This document shows, piece by piece, positions 19,133 through 28,550 of a stretch of DNA of 64,000 bases. The position numbers and the translations under genes were made by a program. Each line of letters begins with the position of its first letter. Positions within the stretch are counted from its first letter, which is position 1. The notes under the pieces were generated by a model. It was not told where the DNA came from and did not search any database. It worked only from the letters and a program-made list of their open reading frames with translations. This DNA comes from UBA1479 sp038109305 (GTDB taxonomy: Bacteria; Pseudomonadota; Alphaproteobacteria; Rhodospirillales; Casp-alpha2). The stretch spans positions 65,889 through 129,888 of the forward strand of contig JAYNIR010000008.1 of NCBI GenBank assembly GCA_038109305.1, written 5' to 3'.

Positions 19133-20938
19133 TCAGCGGCCCGCAGCCTGGCGGCTATCCGCATCCGCCTCGCCCGCGAACTGAAGTTCATAAAGATGTT
19201 TATATTGTCCGCCGCAAGCCAGAAGCTCGCCATGGGTTCCCTGTTCGGCGACCCGGCCGCCCTGAATAACGTAGATCAAATCGGCCCGGATGATGGTCGA
19301 CAGTCGGTGCGCGATCACCAGGGTTGTCCGGCCGGTCATTAATTTGTCCAGCGCCGACTGGACCTGCCGTTCGGATTCCGTATCTAGCGCCGAGGTTGCC
19401 TCGTCCAACAAAAGAATCGGCGCGTTCTTCAACATCGCCCGCGCGATGGCAAGCCGCTGACGCTGCCCACCGGACAGTTTCACGCCCCGTTCGCCGACGA
19501 GCGTGTCATATCCGTTGGGCAGGTCCGAAATAAAGTCATGGGCGGCGGCGGCCTTGGCGGCTTCGACGATGTCGTACTCAGACGCACCAGCGCGGCCATA
19601 AGAGATGTTGGCGCGGATCGTATCGTCGAACAGGGTAATTTCCTGACTGACCAGCGCGATGGCGCCGCGCAGGGACGCGAAGGTCAGGCTGCGTACGTCC
19701 TCCCCATCAACCGCGACACGGCCGCCGGTGACGTCGTAGAACCGGGGGATCAGGTTAAGGATCGTCGACTTGCCGGCGCCCGATGGCCCGACCAGCGCAA
19801 CTGTCTCGCCAGCCGGCACGATAAGATCGACGCCGGATAAAACCTCACGGTCGTCGGTGTAGGAAAACCGGACGCCTTCAAACGCGACGTTCCCTTTTAC
19901 TGTAGCGAGCTCCTTCGCGTCGGGCGCCTCGGCAATACCTGGTTCCAAGTCGAGGAGCTGAAACAACCGGTCGGCCCCGGCGAGGCCCTGCTGCAGGGTC
20001 GCATTCAGGTTGGCGATCCGCTTCATGGGCTCGTAGGCCAGCAACAGCGCGGTGATGAAAGAAAAGAACGAGCCCGGATCGGTCTGATCTTCGATCACCC
20101 GAAGACCACCGTAAAAGATCACCACGCCGACGGCGACGCCACCCAGGGTTTCCATAATCGGGCTGGACAGCGCCCGCGTGCGCTCCGCCTTCATGGTCAG
20201 GCCGAAGATGCGTTCGACGATGGTGGCGACACGGGCGCGCTCGTAGGCTTCCATGCCATAAGCCTTGACCACGCGGATACCTTGGATGGTTTGTTCCAGA
20301 ACCGTCGTGAACAGACCCATTTCCTGCTGCGTGTTGGCGGTGACACGGCGCATGCGCCGCCCCAGCCGGACGATGGGTAGCAGCGCCAGCGGAAAAACCA
20401 GGAAGGCGATCAGCGCCAACTGCCAGTCTTGATAGAAGGTCACGCCGATCAGGCCGATCAATGTCAGAAGGTCCTTGCCCAGGCTGGTCCAGGCGTTGGA
20501 GACGGCGCTTCGCATTTGGTTGATGTCGACCAGGAACCGGGAAATCAGGCCGCCGGTGTTGGTGTCTTGGAAAAAAGCAACGTCCATGCGGCTGAGCCGG
20601 TCGAACAAGCGGTTTTGATTGTCGGTCACAATGCGGAGCCCGACATAGGCCATCAACGTCGCCTGCCCGTAGTTGGCGATACCCTTGACGAAAAAAACGA
20701 CCAGAACGGCGACGGCGACGGGCATCAGCATGGTCCGGTCGCGATTGATGAAGATGTCGTTGACCACCGGCTCCATCAGCCAGGCGGACATTGCCGTGGC
20801 GCCGGCCATTACCGCCATGCAGGTGAGCGCCGCGGCGAACCATCGTCCATAACCGCGAATACTTTCACGGAACAGCCGACGCATCAGGTCGGCGGTCGAC
20901 GTATGCCTGATAGGTTGTTTGTCGAGGGCGACGGCCAC
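19133..20938 (-). CDS. msbA: Lipid A / lipid ABC exporter, permease-ATPase fusion (MsbA family)
   Basis: 601 residues: six-helix type-1 exporter domain (about 1-340), then a nucleotide-binding domain with Walker A GPSGAGKST, signature LSGGQRQRLAIARAM, Walker B ILLLDEATSALD and the H-loop IAHRLSTI. It flips lipid A-core across the inner membrane, and its place at the head of the waaA-lpxK operon supports MsbA over a drug exporter. The start is GTG at 20938 (MAVALDKQP). Its promoter must be in the 200-bp gap shared with the dinB gene. Confidence 0.9.
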   Translation of the reverse strand: MAVALDKQPIRHTSTADLMRRLFRESIRGYGRWFAAALTCMAVMAGATAMSAWLMEPVVNDIFINRDRTMLMPVAVAVLVVFFVKGIANYGQATLMAYVGLRIVTDNQNRLFDRLSRMDVAFFQDTNTGGLISRFLVDINQMRSAVSNAWTSLGKDLLTLIGLIGVTFYQDWQLALIAFLVFPLALLPIVRLGRRMRRVTANTQQEMGLFTTVLEQTIQGIRVVKAYGMEAYERARVATIVERIFGLTMKAERTRALSSPIMETLGGVAVGVVIFYGGLRVIEDQTDPGSFFSFITALLLAYEPMKRIANLNATLQQGLAGADRLFQLLDLEPGIAEAPDAKELATVKGNVAFEGVRFSYTDDREVLSGVDLIVPAGETVALVGPSGAGKSTILNLIPRFYDVTGGRVAVDGEDVRSLTFASLRGAIALVSQEITLFDDTIRANISYGRAGASEYDIVEAAKAAAAHDFISDLPNGYDTLVGERGVKLSGGQRQRLAIARAMLKNAPILLLDEATSALDTESERQVQSALDKLMTGRTTLVIAHRLSTIIRADLIYVIQGGRVAEQGTHGELLACGGQYKHLYELQFAGEADADSRQAAGR

Positions 20939-21038
20939 GGGTGAAATCCTTCCAGCCAGTCATCCGGATTAGGAGTGGGGTCTTTTACCACGCGGCCCGC
21001 AAAAGGCCAAGAATCCTACGTTATTTCAGGGTTTTATG

Positions 21039-21081
21039 TGGACAGCGAAATTGGGCGCTATAATGGCGGGCAATTCCCGCC
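21039..21081 (+). promoter_or_regulatory. Candidate promoter and operator-like inverted repeat before the DinB gene
   Basis: A perfect TATAAT lies at 21059-21064 in the msbA/dinB divergent gap. The best -35 match, TGGACA at 21039-21044, leaves only a 14-bp spacer, shorter than normal. A perfect inverted repeat GGCGGG-caatt-CCCGCC follows at 21065-21081, where a repressor could block the start region. Both elements are read directly; their use is inferred. Confidence 0.35.
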
Positions 21082-21138
21082 CGATCCGCCCTGGCCCGAC
21101 CGGCCCCGGCTCGGCTGACTTAGGAAAGCCCCGCCGCC

Positions 21139-21633
21139 ATGACCGACCCCGCCCTTTACCAGACCTTTGCCCAATACAACAAAGTCATGAACGACGCGGT
21201 TTACGCCGTTGCGGCCGAAATCCCCGACGCCGACAGAAAAAAGGACCAGAGGGCTTTTTTCAAATCCGTGCACGGGACTCTTAATCACCTGTGCTTCGGC
21301 GACTACGCCTGGATGCGGCGCTTTACGTGCCGCGATTACGTAACCGCCAAGCCCGATGAAGAGATATTCGCCGATTTCGACGACATGCGCGCCGCCCGCC
21401 GGGAATTGGATGCCCAGATCATCGCATGGGCCGACGGACTGGACGCTCCGTGGTTAGCCGAAATCGTCCATTGGACGGCGACGTCGTACAACCGCGAACG
21501 GTCGCAGCCCCGATGGCTTTTGGTCAGCCATATGTTCAATCACCAGACCCATCATCGGGGCCAGTTGACGACGCTGCTCAGTCCAATGGAATACGACGTG
21601 GGGGTCACCGACCTGCAGCGGATATTGCCCTGA
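21139..21633 (+). CDS. DinB family protein
   Basis: 164 residues. Four-helix DinB/YfiT-type fold with the three metal-site histidines expected: one in VHGTLNHL (about residue 46) and two in HMFNHQTHHRGQL (about residues 131-143). DinB-like proteins are metal-binding; some are thiol transferases, most have no known substrate. Despite the family name this is not DNA polymerase IV. It is divergent from msbA and convergent with the downstream reductase. Confidence 0.88.
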   Translation: MTDPALYQTFAQYNKVMNDAVYAVAAEIPDADRKKDQRAFFKSVHGTLNHLCFGDYAWMRRFTCRDYVTAKPDEEIFADFDDMRAARRELDAQIIAWADGLDAPWLAEIVHWTATSYNRERSQPRWLLVSHMFNHQTHHRGQLTTLLSPMEYDVGVTDLQRILP

Positions 21634-21658
21634 TCGGTTTACGTGCCGCCCGGCTCGG

Positions 21659-22684
21659 TCAAGGATCGGAAACCTTGACCACCCGCTTGCCGAAATTTTC
21701 GCCCCGCAGCATCCCGATCATGGCGGCGGGCGCGTTTTCCAATCCCGCGACCTCGTCGACCTTGTATTTGAACTGCCCGGATTTGAGCCAGCCGATCATC
21801 TCGGCCTCGAACTCGGCGCGGCGGGCTTCGTGGTCGGAAACAATGAAGCCTTCCATGCGGAGCCGTTTGCGGTTGATGTGGGTCAGATTGCGGATGCCCT
21901 GAATTTCGTCCCGCGGCTGATTATATTGCGAGATCAGGCCGCAGATGATGATCCGCGCGCGGTCGTTGGCGTGATCAAGCGCCGCTTCAAGCACCCGTCC
22001 GCCGACGTTGTCGAAGTATACGTCGAGCCCGTCTGGAGCAGCGCCAGACAGTGCGTCCAAAATGTCGTCGCCCGCAGCCTTGTAGTTGAAGGCCGCGTCG
22101 AACCCCAGATCGTCCGTCAGGTATTTGACCTTGGTATCCGTCCCGGCGCTGCCGACGACCCGCATGCCCTTGAGCTTGCCGATCTGGCCGACGATCTGGC
22201 CGACGGCGCCTGATGCGGCGGAAACGAAAAGCGTATCGGTTGCTTTTGGTTCGGCCATGCCGAGCCCGACCCACGCCGTCATGCCGGGCATGCCGAGGGC
22301 GCCCAGATGATAGCTGAGCGGCAAGCCGTCCGCATTCGGGTTCAACCCGCTTACGGCCTTGGCCGGAACGACGGTGTAATCCGCCCAATCAAGAGTGCGG
22401 CCATACACAAGATCGCCTTCGTTGAAGGCATCCGCGCGGGTTGCCGTCACCCGGCCGACCATGCGAGTTTTGCAAGGTTCGCCGAGTTCCCAGCCGGCGG
22501 CATAGGACCGGGCCGGGTCCATCCGTCCGCGCATGGACGGGTCCATCGACATATAAATCGTCCGCACCGAAATCTGACCATCGGCGGGGTCCTGCAAGGG
22601 AACCGTCCGCATGGCGAAGCAATCGGGCGTCGGCCAGCCGTTCGGCCGTTTGGCAAAAACGATCTGGCGGTTTGCAGTGGTCAT
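21659..22684 (-). CDS. NADP-dependent oxidoreductase, medium-chain (CurA/leukotriene B4 dehydrogenase type)
   Basis: 341 residues. Zinc-free medium-chain reductase: MSMDPSMRGRMDP, the nucleotide-binding SAASGAVGQIVGQIGKLKG and YFDNVGGRVLEAAL are characteristic. Relatives reduce the double bond of alpha,beta-unsaturated carbonyls with NADPH. Substrate is unknown. It begins 7 bp after pmbA, so the two are probably co-transcribed. Confidence 0.9.
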   Translation of the reverse strand: MTTANRQIVFAKRPNGWPTPDCFAMRTVPLQDPADGQISVRTIYMSMDPSMRGRMDPARSYAAGWELGEPCKTRMVGRVTATRADAFNEGDLVYGRTLDWADYTVVPAKAVSGLNPNADGLPLSYHLGALGMPGMTAWVGLGMAEPKATDTLFVSAASGAVGQIVGQIGKLKGMRVVGSAGTDTKVKYLTDDLGFDAAFNYKAAGDDILDALSGAAPDGLDVYFDNVGGRVLEAALDHANDRARIIICGLISQYNQPRDEIQGIRNLTHINRKRLRMEGFIVSDHEARRAEFEAEMIGWLKSGQFKYKVDEVAGLENAPAAMIGMLRGENFGKRVVKVSDP

Positions 22685-22691
22685 GGCGAGC

Positions 22692-24038
22692 CTATTTGCC
22701 AGCGACGGTTAACCCGTCGATCCGGATCGTCGGCGCGTTGCTGCCGTATTTGAATGCTAGGTCGTTCGCGGGCGTCAGATTCATGAACATGTCCTTCAGG
22801 TTGCCGGCGACCGTCAGCTCGCTCACGGGGAAGGCCAATTCGCCGTCCTTGATCCAGAACCCGCTGCATCCCCTGGAATAATCGCCGGTGACGCCGTTGA
22901 TGCCGAAGCCGATCAGCTCGGTGATGTATATCCCGTCTTTGACACCGGCGATCATCGCCTCAGGTGTTTCCGCGCCCGGCGCCATATAAAAATTCGTCAC
23001 CGACGGGGACGGCGGCGAAGATGTGCCCCGCGACGCGTGGCCCGTGGTTTCACGGCCCAGCTGCCGGGCCGAACGGCAATCCATGATCCAGGTCGTCAGA
23101 CGTCCACCTTCTATGACATTACGGCGGCGCGTTGCGATGCCTTCACCGTCGAACGGCTTGCTGCGGAGGCCGCGCGGCCGGTGCGGGTCATCAACCACGG
23201 TCACGCCCGATGCGAACACCGGTTTATCCAGATGATTTTTCAAAAACGTCGTGCCGCGCGCGACGGCGCTGCCGTTGATGGCGCTCGACAAGTGGCCGAG
23301 GATGCTGTTGGAAACGCGCGGGTCATAAATCACCGGCACCTGAGCGGTCGAGACTTTTTTGGGATTAAGACGCTTGACCGATTTTTCACCCGCCGACCGG
23401 CCGATGTCCGCCGGGTCCGGCAGATCGGATGCGAAGACCGCCGTGGCGTAGTCGTAGTCCCGCTCCATGGCGGTGCCTTCACCCGCCAGGACAGAAACGC
23501 CGATGGAATGGCGCGAGCCCTCACGGGTTTCGGCGAACCCCGTCGACGTGACGAGCGCGATTTCCGATCGGCTCCATCCCGCTTCAGCGCCTTCGGAGTT
23601 GGTCACGCCGGGCACGGCGCGGGCCGCGTTTTCAGCCGCGGCGGCTAGGTCGATCAGCTTTTCGGCCGCGGGTTCGTACGGATCAACATCGTCCAGGTCG
23701 GGCAGGTCGCCCCGGGCCAATTGTCCCGGATCGGCCAGGCCGCAATAAGGGTCTTCCGGCACTGTTTTCGCCATGGAAACGGCCCGGTCGACCAGTTCGT
23801 CCAGCGCCGAATCGGACATATCGGACGAAGACACGACTGCCTGCTTCTTGCCGAAGAACACGCGAAGCCCCAGATCGTAGCCTTCGGACCTGTTCAAATC
23901 TTCGGGATTTCCCAGCCGCTGCGACAACGACAGGGACGTTGCCTGAACGAATATGGCATCGGCCGCATCCGCGCCCAGCGCCTGGGATTTTTGTATAAGT
24001 GATTGAAGACGATCGATAATATTTGAAGGAAGCGGCAT
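22692..24038 (-). CDS. pmbA: TldE/PmbA metalloprotease subunit
   Basis: 448 residues. The TldE half of the TldD/TldE heterodimeric protease that trims unfolded or modified peptides (microcin precursors, CcdA, some RiPPs). It has the family's RSEGYDLGLRVFFGKKQAVVS, GTSSPPSPSVTNFYMAPG and GINGVTGDYSRGCSGFWI, and as expected lacks the HExxxH of TldD. The partner tldD lies at 32.7 kb. It is divergent from korA. Confidence 0.93.
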   Translation of the reverse strand: MPLPSNIIDRLQSLIQKSQALGADAADAIFVQATSLSLSQRLGNPEDLNRSEGYDLGLRVFFGKKQAVVSSSDMSDSALDELVDRAVSMAKTVPEDPYCGLADPGQLARGDLPDLDDVDPYEPAAEKLIDLAAAAENAARAVPGVTNSEGAEAGWSRSEIALVTSTGFAETREGSRHSIGVSVLAGEGTAMERDYDYATAVFASDLPDPADIGRSAGEKSVKRLNPKKVSTAQVPVIYDPRVSNSILGHLSSAINGSAVARGTTFLKNHLDKPVFASGVTVVDDPHRPRGLRSKPFDGEGIATRRRNVIEGGRLTTWIMDCRSARQLGRETTGHASRGTSSPPSPSVTNFYMAPGAETPEAMIAGVKDGIYITELIGFGINGVTGDYSRGCSGFWIKDGELAFPVSELTVAGNLKDMFMNLTPANDLAFKYGSNAPTIRIDGLTVAGK

Positions 24039-24294
24039 ATGGACAGGGACTCTCAGGATTGGGTAAACGACGTACCGCTAATATGGTGCTTCCGCGCCGG
24101 AGTGCCAGAAAAAATCAATCGCCCGGCCAGAGCGCCGCACGCCTTGTAGGCGGCTGGTCCTTGGACTAAATAAATTAAAATTATGGAATTTCAGCCTCGC
24201 CGGGGTGATTCCGCCACATTGTCGATGATGGCCGCTTACGCGATTGTCGGCACCTGCCTCGCGATTGGCCGAAGTCTGAAGGGACTTATGCCAC

Positions 24295-26175
24295 ATGGCG
24301 AACGTCGCCCTTGCCGAACCGCCCCTTGATTTAACACATCGGGAAGTTGTCGACTCCGCCGTCGTGCGGTTCGCGGGCGATTCCGGTGACGGGATGCAGT
24401 TGACGGGCGGGCAATTTACACTGGCGACCGCGTTCGCGGGCAACGAGCTTGCCACCTTCCCGGATTTTCCAGCGGAAATACGCGCCCCCGCCGGCACGAC
24501 GTTCGGCGTGTCGTCCTTTCAGATCAATTTCGGATCCCGGGTCATCAAAACCGCAGGCGACGCCTACGACATGCTGGTCGCCATGAACCCGGCGGCATTG
24601 AAGGTTGAATTGGGCGGACTGAAGACTGGCGGCATCATCATCGCCGACACGGCTAGTTTCACCGACCGCAATCTGCGCAAGGCGGGGTATGCTGAAAATC
24701 CGCTGGAAAACGGTAACCTGGCGAAATACCGGGTCATTCCGATCGACATCTCCAAGCGGACGCTTGAGGCCGTCAAAGACAGCGGGCTCAGCAACAAGGA
24801 AGCGCTTCGCTGCAAAAACCTTTGGACGCTCGGCTTCGTTTATTGGATGTACGGCCGCAAACGGAAGCCGACGGTCGACTGGCTCGAACGTAAGTTCAAA
24901 TCGCGGCCGGAGCTGGCTGCGGCCAACATCGCGGCACTGAACGCGGGGCACACGGTCGCCGAAACCATGGAACTGCCGACCGGCGTACACGGGTACGCCA
25001 TCGGTCAGGCGAAGATCGAACCGGGCCTCTACCGCACGGTCACCGGCGCGGACGCACTCGCCTGGGGGCTTGCCGCCGGCGCCCACTTGGCCGACCTGCC
25101 GATGTTTTTCGCGTCTTACCCGATCACCCCGGCGTCGCAAATTTTGCACACCCTCTCCAGGATGATCGATTACGGCGTTGTCACGTTCCAGGCAGAGGAT
25201 GAAATCGCCGCTGCCTGTGCCGCCATCGGTGCATCTTATGCCGGCGCGCTCGGCGTCACGTCGAGCTCGGGCCCCGGCATCGCGCTGAAGACTGAGGCCA
25301 TAGGCTATGCGGTCGCCACCGAACTGCCGATTGTCATTGTCAATTCGCAACGCGGTGGTCCGTCCACGGGCCTGCCGACCAAGACCGAGCAGTCGGATTT
25401 GTTTCAAGCCGTATGGGGCCGCAACGGCGACTGCCCCCTGGTCGTCCTGGCGGCCCGGTCGCCGTCGGACTGCTTCGATGTCGCCATCGAAGCAGTCCGC
25501 ATTGCCGTCAAGTACATGACGCCGGTGTTTATCCTGACCGACGGATACATCGGCAACGCGGCCGAACCATGGAACATCCCGGACATTGGCGGCTTTGACA
25601 AAATTCCGGTGACGTTCCCAACGGACCCGGAAGGCTTCCACCCGTTCCTGCGGGATCCGGAAACGCTGGCCCGCGCCTGGGCGAAACCGGGGACACCGGG
25701 GCTCATGCACCGGATCGGCGGGCTCGAACGGGATTACGACACCAGTCATATTTCCTACGACCCCGACAACCACCAGCGCATGACCTATGTCCGCCGGGAT
25801 AAGATTTTAGGCGTCGCCAAAGACATTCCCGAACAAGGCGTCGAACTGGGCCGCGAAGGCGGCACCGTCGCCGTCGTCGGCTGGGGGTCCACCTACGGGG
25901 CGATTAACCGCGCCGTTTCCAACATGCTGGATCAAGGGCTTGACGTGTCTCACATTCATTTGCGCCACATCTGGCCGATGCCTTCCAACCTGCGCCAGCT
26001 TCTAAATGCCTATGAATTCGTGCTGGTGCCGGAAATGAACGCCGGCCAATTGGTCGCCCTGTTGCGCTCCGAATACCTGATCGTCGCCAAGGACTTGACG
26101 AAAATCTCCGGCAAACCGTTCAAAATTTCAGAGATCGAGGACGCCATCCGCCATCTTTTCGGAGACCGCCCATGA
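24295..26175 (+). CDS. korA: 2-oxoacid:ferredoxin oxidoreductase, fused gamma-alpha subunit (2-oxoglutarate type)
   Basis: 626 residues. Residues 1-200 are the gamma domain (RFAGDSGDGMQLTGGQF, FPDFPAEIRAPAGTTFGVSS). The rest is the alpha subunit with pyrimidine-binding PITPASQILHTLS, EDEIAAACAAIGASYAG and SSGPGIALKTEAIGYA. It oxidises a 2-oxoacid, most likely 2-oxoglutarate, to acyl-CoA while reducing ferredoxin. It is a CoA-, thiamine-diphosphate- and Fe-S-dependent complex with KorB, whose gene overlaps by ATGA. The 256-bp gap to pmbA contains AT-rich sequence (24161-24190) suitable for a promoter. Confidence 0.92.
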   Translation: MANVALAEPPLDLTHREVVDSAVVRFAGDSGDGMQLTGGQFTLATAFAGNELATFPDFPAEIRAPAGTTFGVSSFQINFGSRVIKTAGDAYDMLVAMNPAALKVELGGLKTGGIIIADTASFTDRNLRKAGYAENPLENGNLAKYRVIPIDISKRTLEAVKDSGLSNKEALRCKNLWTLGFVYWMYGRKRKPTVDWLERKFKSRPELAAANIAALNAGHTVAETMELPTGVHGYAIGQAKIEPGLYRTVTGADALAWGLAAGAHLADLPMFFASYPITPASQILHTLSRMIDYGVVTFQAEDEIAAACAAIGASYAGALGVTSSSGPGIALKTEAIGYAVATELPIVIVNSQRGGPSTGLPTKTEQSDLFQAVWGRNGDCPLVVLAARSPSDCFDVAIEAVRIAVKYMTPVFILTDGYIGNAAEPWNIPDIGGFDKIPVTFPTDPEGFHPFLRDPETLARAWAKPGTPGLMHRIGGLERDYDTSHISYDPDNHQRMTYVRRDKILGVAKDIPEQGVELGREGGTVAVVGWGSTYGAINRAVSNMLDQGLDVSHIHLRHIWPMPSNLRQLLNAYEFVLVPEMNAGQLVALLRSEYLIVAKDLTKISGKPFKISEIEDAIRHLFGDRP

Positions 26176-27194
26176 ACGTCGATACTCAACCTGAAAAACT
26201 GACGCCCAAAGATTTCGCGACGGATCAAGAAGTCCGCTGGTGTCCCGGATGCGGCGACTACGCGATCCTGAAAAGCGTTCAGAAGACGCTCGCCGATGTC
26301 GGCGCGGTGCCGGAAAACACCGTCTTCGTCTCCGGCATCGGTTGTGCCGCGCGCTTCCCCTATTACGTCGAAACCTACGGCATGCACACAATCCACGGCC
26401 GGGCGCCGGCGTTTGCCACGGGCCTGAAACTTGCCAATCCTGACCTGGATGTCTGGATCGTTTCCGGCGACGGGGATTCGCTATCCATCGGCGGCAATCA
26501 CCTGTTTCACCTGCTGCGGCGTAACGTCGACGTGCAGTTCCTTCTGTTCAACAATGAAATCTATGGCCTGACAAAAGGCCAGTATTCGCCGACATCCCAT
26601 ATCGGGACGCAATCGCCGTCCACCCCGTGGGGGTCGATCGACAACCCGGCGTCGGCAGCGCAATTTGCGTTGGGCGCGGGGGCGCGATTCGTCGCCCGGT
26701 CGGTCGACACCGACCAAAAACACATGCCGGCGATCCTGACCCGCGCCTACGAACACCGGGGAACGTCATTCGTCGAAATATTCCAGAACTGCAAAGTCTA
26801 TAACGACGGCGTCTTTGACGCGTTCACCGCCCGGGAAACGGCGGCAAACATGCAGGTCATGGCAGAACACGGTAAACCGCTGACCTTCGGTGCCGAAAAC
26901 CAAAAAGGCCTTCGCTTCAACCCGGGCACGTTCAAACTTGAAGCCGTCACCATCGGCGAGACCGGCGTGACCGAAGCGGACGTCCTGGTCCATGATGAAA
27001 CCAACAAATCGCTGGCCCTGATGCTGGTGGCGATGGAGCCGCCGACGATGCCGGTCGCCCTCGGCGTGCTCTACTGTTCGCCGGCCGGTACCTACGATCA
27101 AGGCATCGCGGAATTGGTGTCGAAGAAAAAATCCGACGACAAACCCGATTTCAACAAACTTCTCCGATCCGGCCATACATGGACGGTTTCTTAG
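26172..27194 (+). CDS. korB: 2-oxoacid:ferredoxin oxidoreductase, beta subunit
   Basis: 340 residues. Binds thiamine diphosphate (GDGDSLSIGGNHLFHLLRRN) and holds a 4Fe-4S cluster through cysteines of WCPGCGDYAIL and GIGCAARF, with another in NCKVYNDG. It completes the complex with the overlapping korA. No separate ferredoxin-like delta subunit is encoded, as usual for two-subunit KorAB enzymes. fprA follows after 42 bp and could move electrons from ferredoxin to NADP+. Confidence 0.93.
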   Translation: MNVDTQPEKLTPKDFATDQEVRWCPGCGDYAILKSVQKTLADVGAVPENTVFVSGIGCAARFPYYVETYGMHTIHGRAPAFATGLKLANPDLDVWIVSGDGDSLSIGGNHLFHLLRRNVDVQFLLFNNEIYGLTKGQYSPTSHIGTQSPSTPWGSIDNPASAAQFALGAGARFVARSVDTDQKHMPAILTRAYEHRGTSFVEIFQNCKVYNDGVFDAFTARETAANMQVMAEHGKPLTFGAENQKGLRFNPGTFKLEAVTIGETGVTEADVLVHDETNKSLALMLVAMEPPTMPVALGVLYCSPAGTYDQGIAELVSKKKSDDKPDFNKLLRSGHTWTVS

Positions 27195-27236
27195 ACCAAC
27201 CCCGCCTTCTAACCACAACGCCGAGACGACCCTAAC

Positions 27237-28547
27237 ATGCCCATTACCGTCGCCATCATCGGATCGGGACCTGCTGGGTTTTATACGGCGGACGCGTTAA
27301 TGAGCGCCGATTGCGACATTCAGATCGACATCATCGAACGCCTGCCGACACCCTACGGCCTGATCCGGGGAGGCGTGGCGCCGGATCACCAAACGACAAA
27401 GCGGGTCGCCAAGAAATATGAAAAGACCGCGCTTGAAGAAGGTGTCCGATTTTTCGGCAACGTTGAAGTGAACAAGGACGTCAGCCTGGCGGAACTGCGG
27501 GGCATATACGACGCGGTCGTGCTGGCCGTCGGTGCACCGGGCGACAACAAACTGACGATCCCGGGCGCAGGTATGGAAGGCGTGCACGGCTCGGCGGCAT
27601 TTGTCGGCTGGTATAACGGACACCCTGATTTCCGCGATCTCGAGCCCGACATTGACGTCGATGCCGCCGTCGTCATCGGCAACGGCAATGTCGCAATCGA
27701 CGTTGGGCGGGTCCTGGTGCAATCGCGGCGCGGCATGGCGCATGCCGATATTGCGGCGCATGCCATGGACGCCATCGAGGCCTCAGGCGTGTCGGATGTG
27801 TACATCGCCGGCCGCCGCGGGCCGCTGGACGCGAAATTCACAAATGTGGAGCTTCGTGAATTGGGTGAATTGGACAACGCGGTCGCACTCTCCAAGCCGG
27901 AACAATTGCCCGACACGGTGCCGGAAAGCATGGACGGCCGGGAGGCCCGCCTGGCGCAGCGGAATTTGGACCGGCTAAAGGACTACGCCCGAAACGATCC
28001 CGTATCGAAACCGAAACGCCTTCACTTTGAATTTTTTGCCTCGCCGGTCGAAATCCTGGGAACAGACCGGGTCGAGGGCGTCCGCTTTGAGCGGACGGAG
28101 GTGAAGGATGGCCGGGCCGTGGGCGCCGGCACGTTTTTCGACATCCCCTGCGGACTGGTCGTCCCGGCGATCGGATACCGGTCGGAACCCATCGACGGGG
28201 CGCCGTTCGATGAAAAGCGCGGCATCATCCCGAACGACAACGGCCGGGTGGACGAAGGTCTGTATGTGGTTGGATGGATAAAACGCGGCCCGACGGGGGT
28301 TATTTCGTCCAACCGCCCGGACGGCGTGACCGTCGCCGAATACATCTGCAAAGATTTCAAGGCGGGCGGCGGCAAACCCGGCCGCACCGCCCTTACGCCG
28401 CTGTTGAAAGAACGCGACGTTCGTGTCGTCAGCTTCGACGATTGGCGAAAAATCGACGAGGCCGAGCAGGCCCGTGCCGGCGGCCCCCATCAGCCGCGCG
28501 AAAAATTCGTTACCGTCCGCGATATGCTTGGCGTGCTCGACGGATGA
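27237..28547 (+). CDS. Ferredoxin-NADP+ reductase, adrenodoxin-reductase type (FprA-like)
   Basis: 436 residues. FAD site IGSGPAGFYTADAL at the N-terminus, TPYGLIRGGVAPDH, NADP site GNGNVAIDVGRVL, then the FPIGY-like AIGYRSEP and YVVGWIKRGPTGVI. This is the adrenodoxin reductase/FprA fold, not the plant-type FNR. It immediately follows korAB on the same strand, so it probably links KorAB-reduced ferredoxin with the NADPH pool in either direction. Its 3' end lies 3 bp from the convergent metZ. Confidence 0.88.
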   Translation: MPITVAIIGSGPAGFYTADALMSADCDIQIDIIERLPTPYGLIRGGVAPDHQTTKRVAKKYEKTALEEGVRFFGNVEVNKDVSLAELRGIYDAVVLAVGAPGDNKLTIPGAGMEGVHGSAAFVGWYNGHPDFRDLEPDIDVDAAVVIGNGNVAIDVGRVLVQSRRGMAHADIAAHAMDAIEASGVSDVYIAGRRGPLDAKFTNVELRELGELDNAVALSKPEQLPDTVPESMDGREARLAQRNLDRLKDYARNDPVSKPKRLHFEFFASPVEILGTDRVEGVRFERTEVKDGRAVGAGTFFDIPCGLVVPAIGYRSEPIDGAPFDEKRGIIPNDNGRVDEGLYVVGWIKRGPTGVISSNRPDGVTVAEYICKDFKAGGGKPGRTALTPLLKERDVRVVSFDDWRKIDEAEQARAGGPHQPREKFVTVRDMLGVLDG

Positions 28548-28550
28548 TCC

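Noticed and set aside
24331..25773. Minus-strand frame of 480 codons opposite korA
   Set aside because: Antisense of a clear enzyme; composition-driven open frame.
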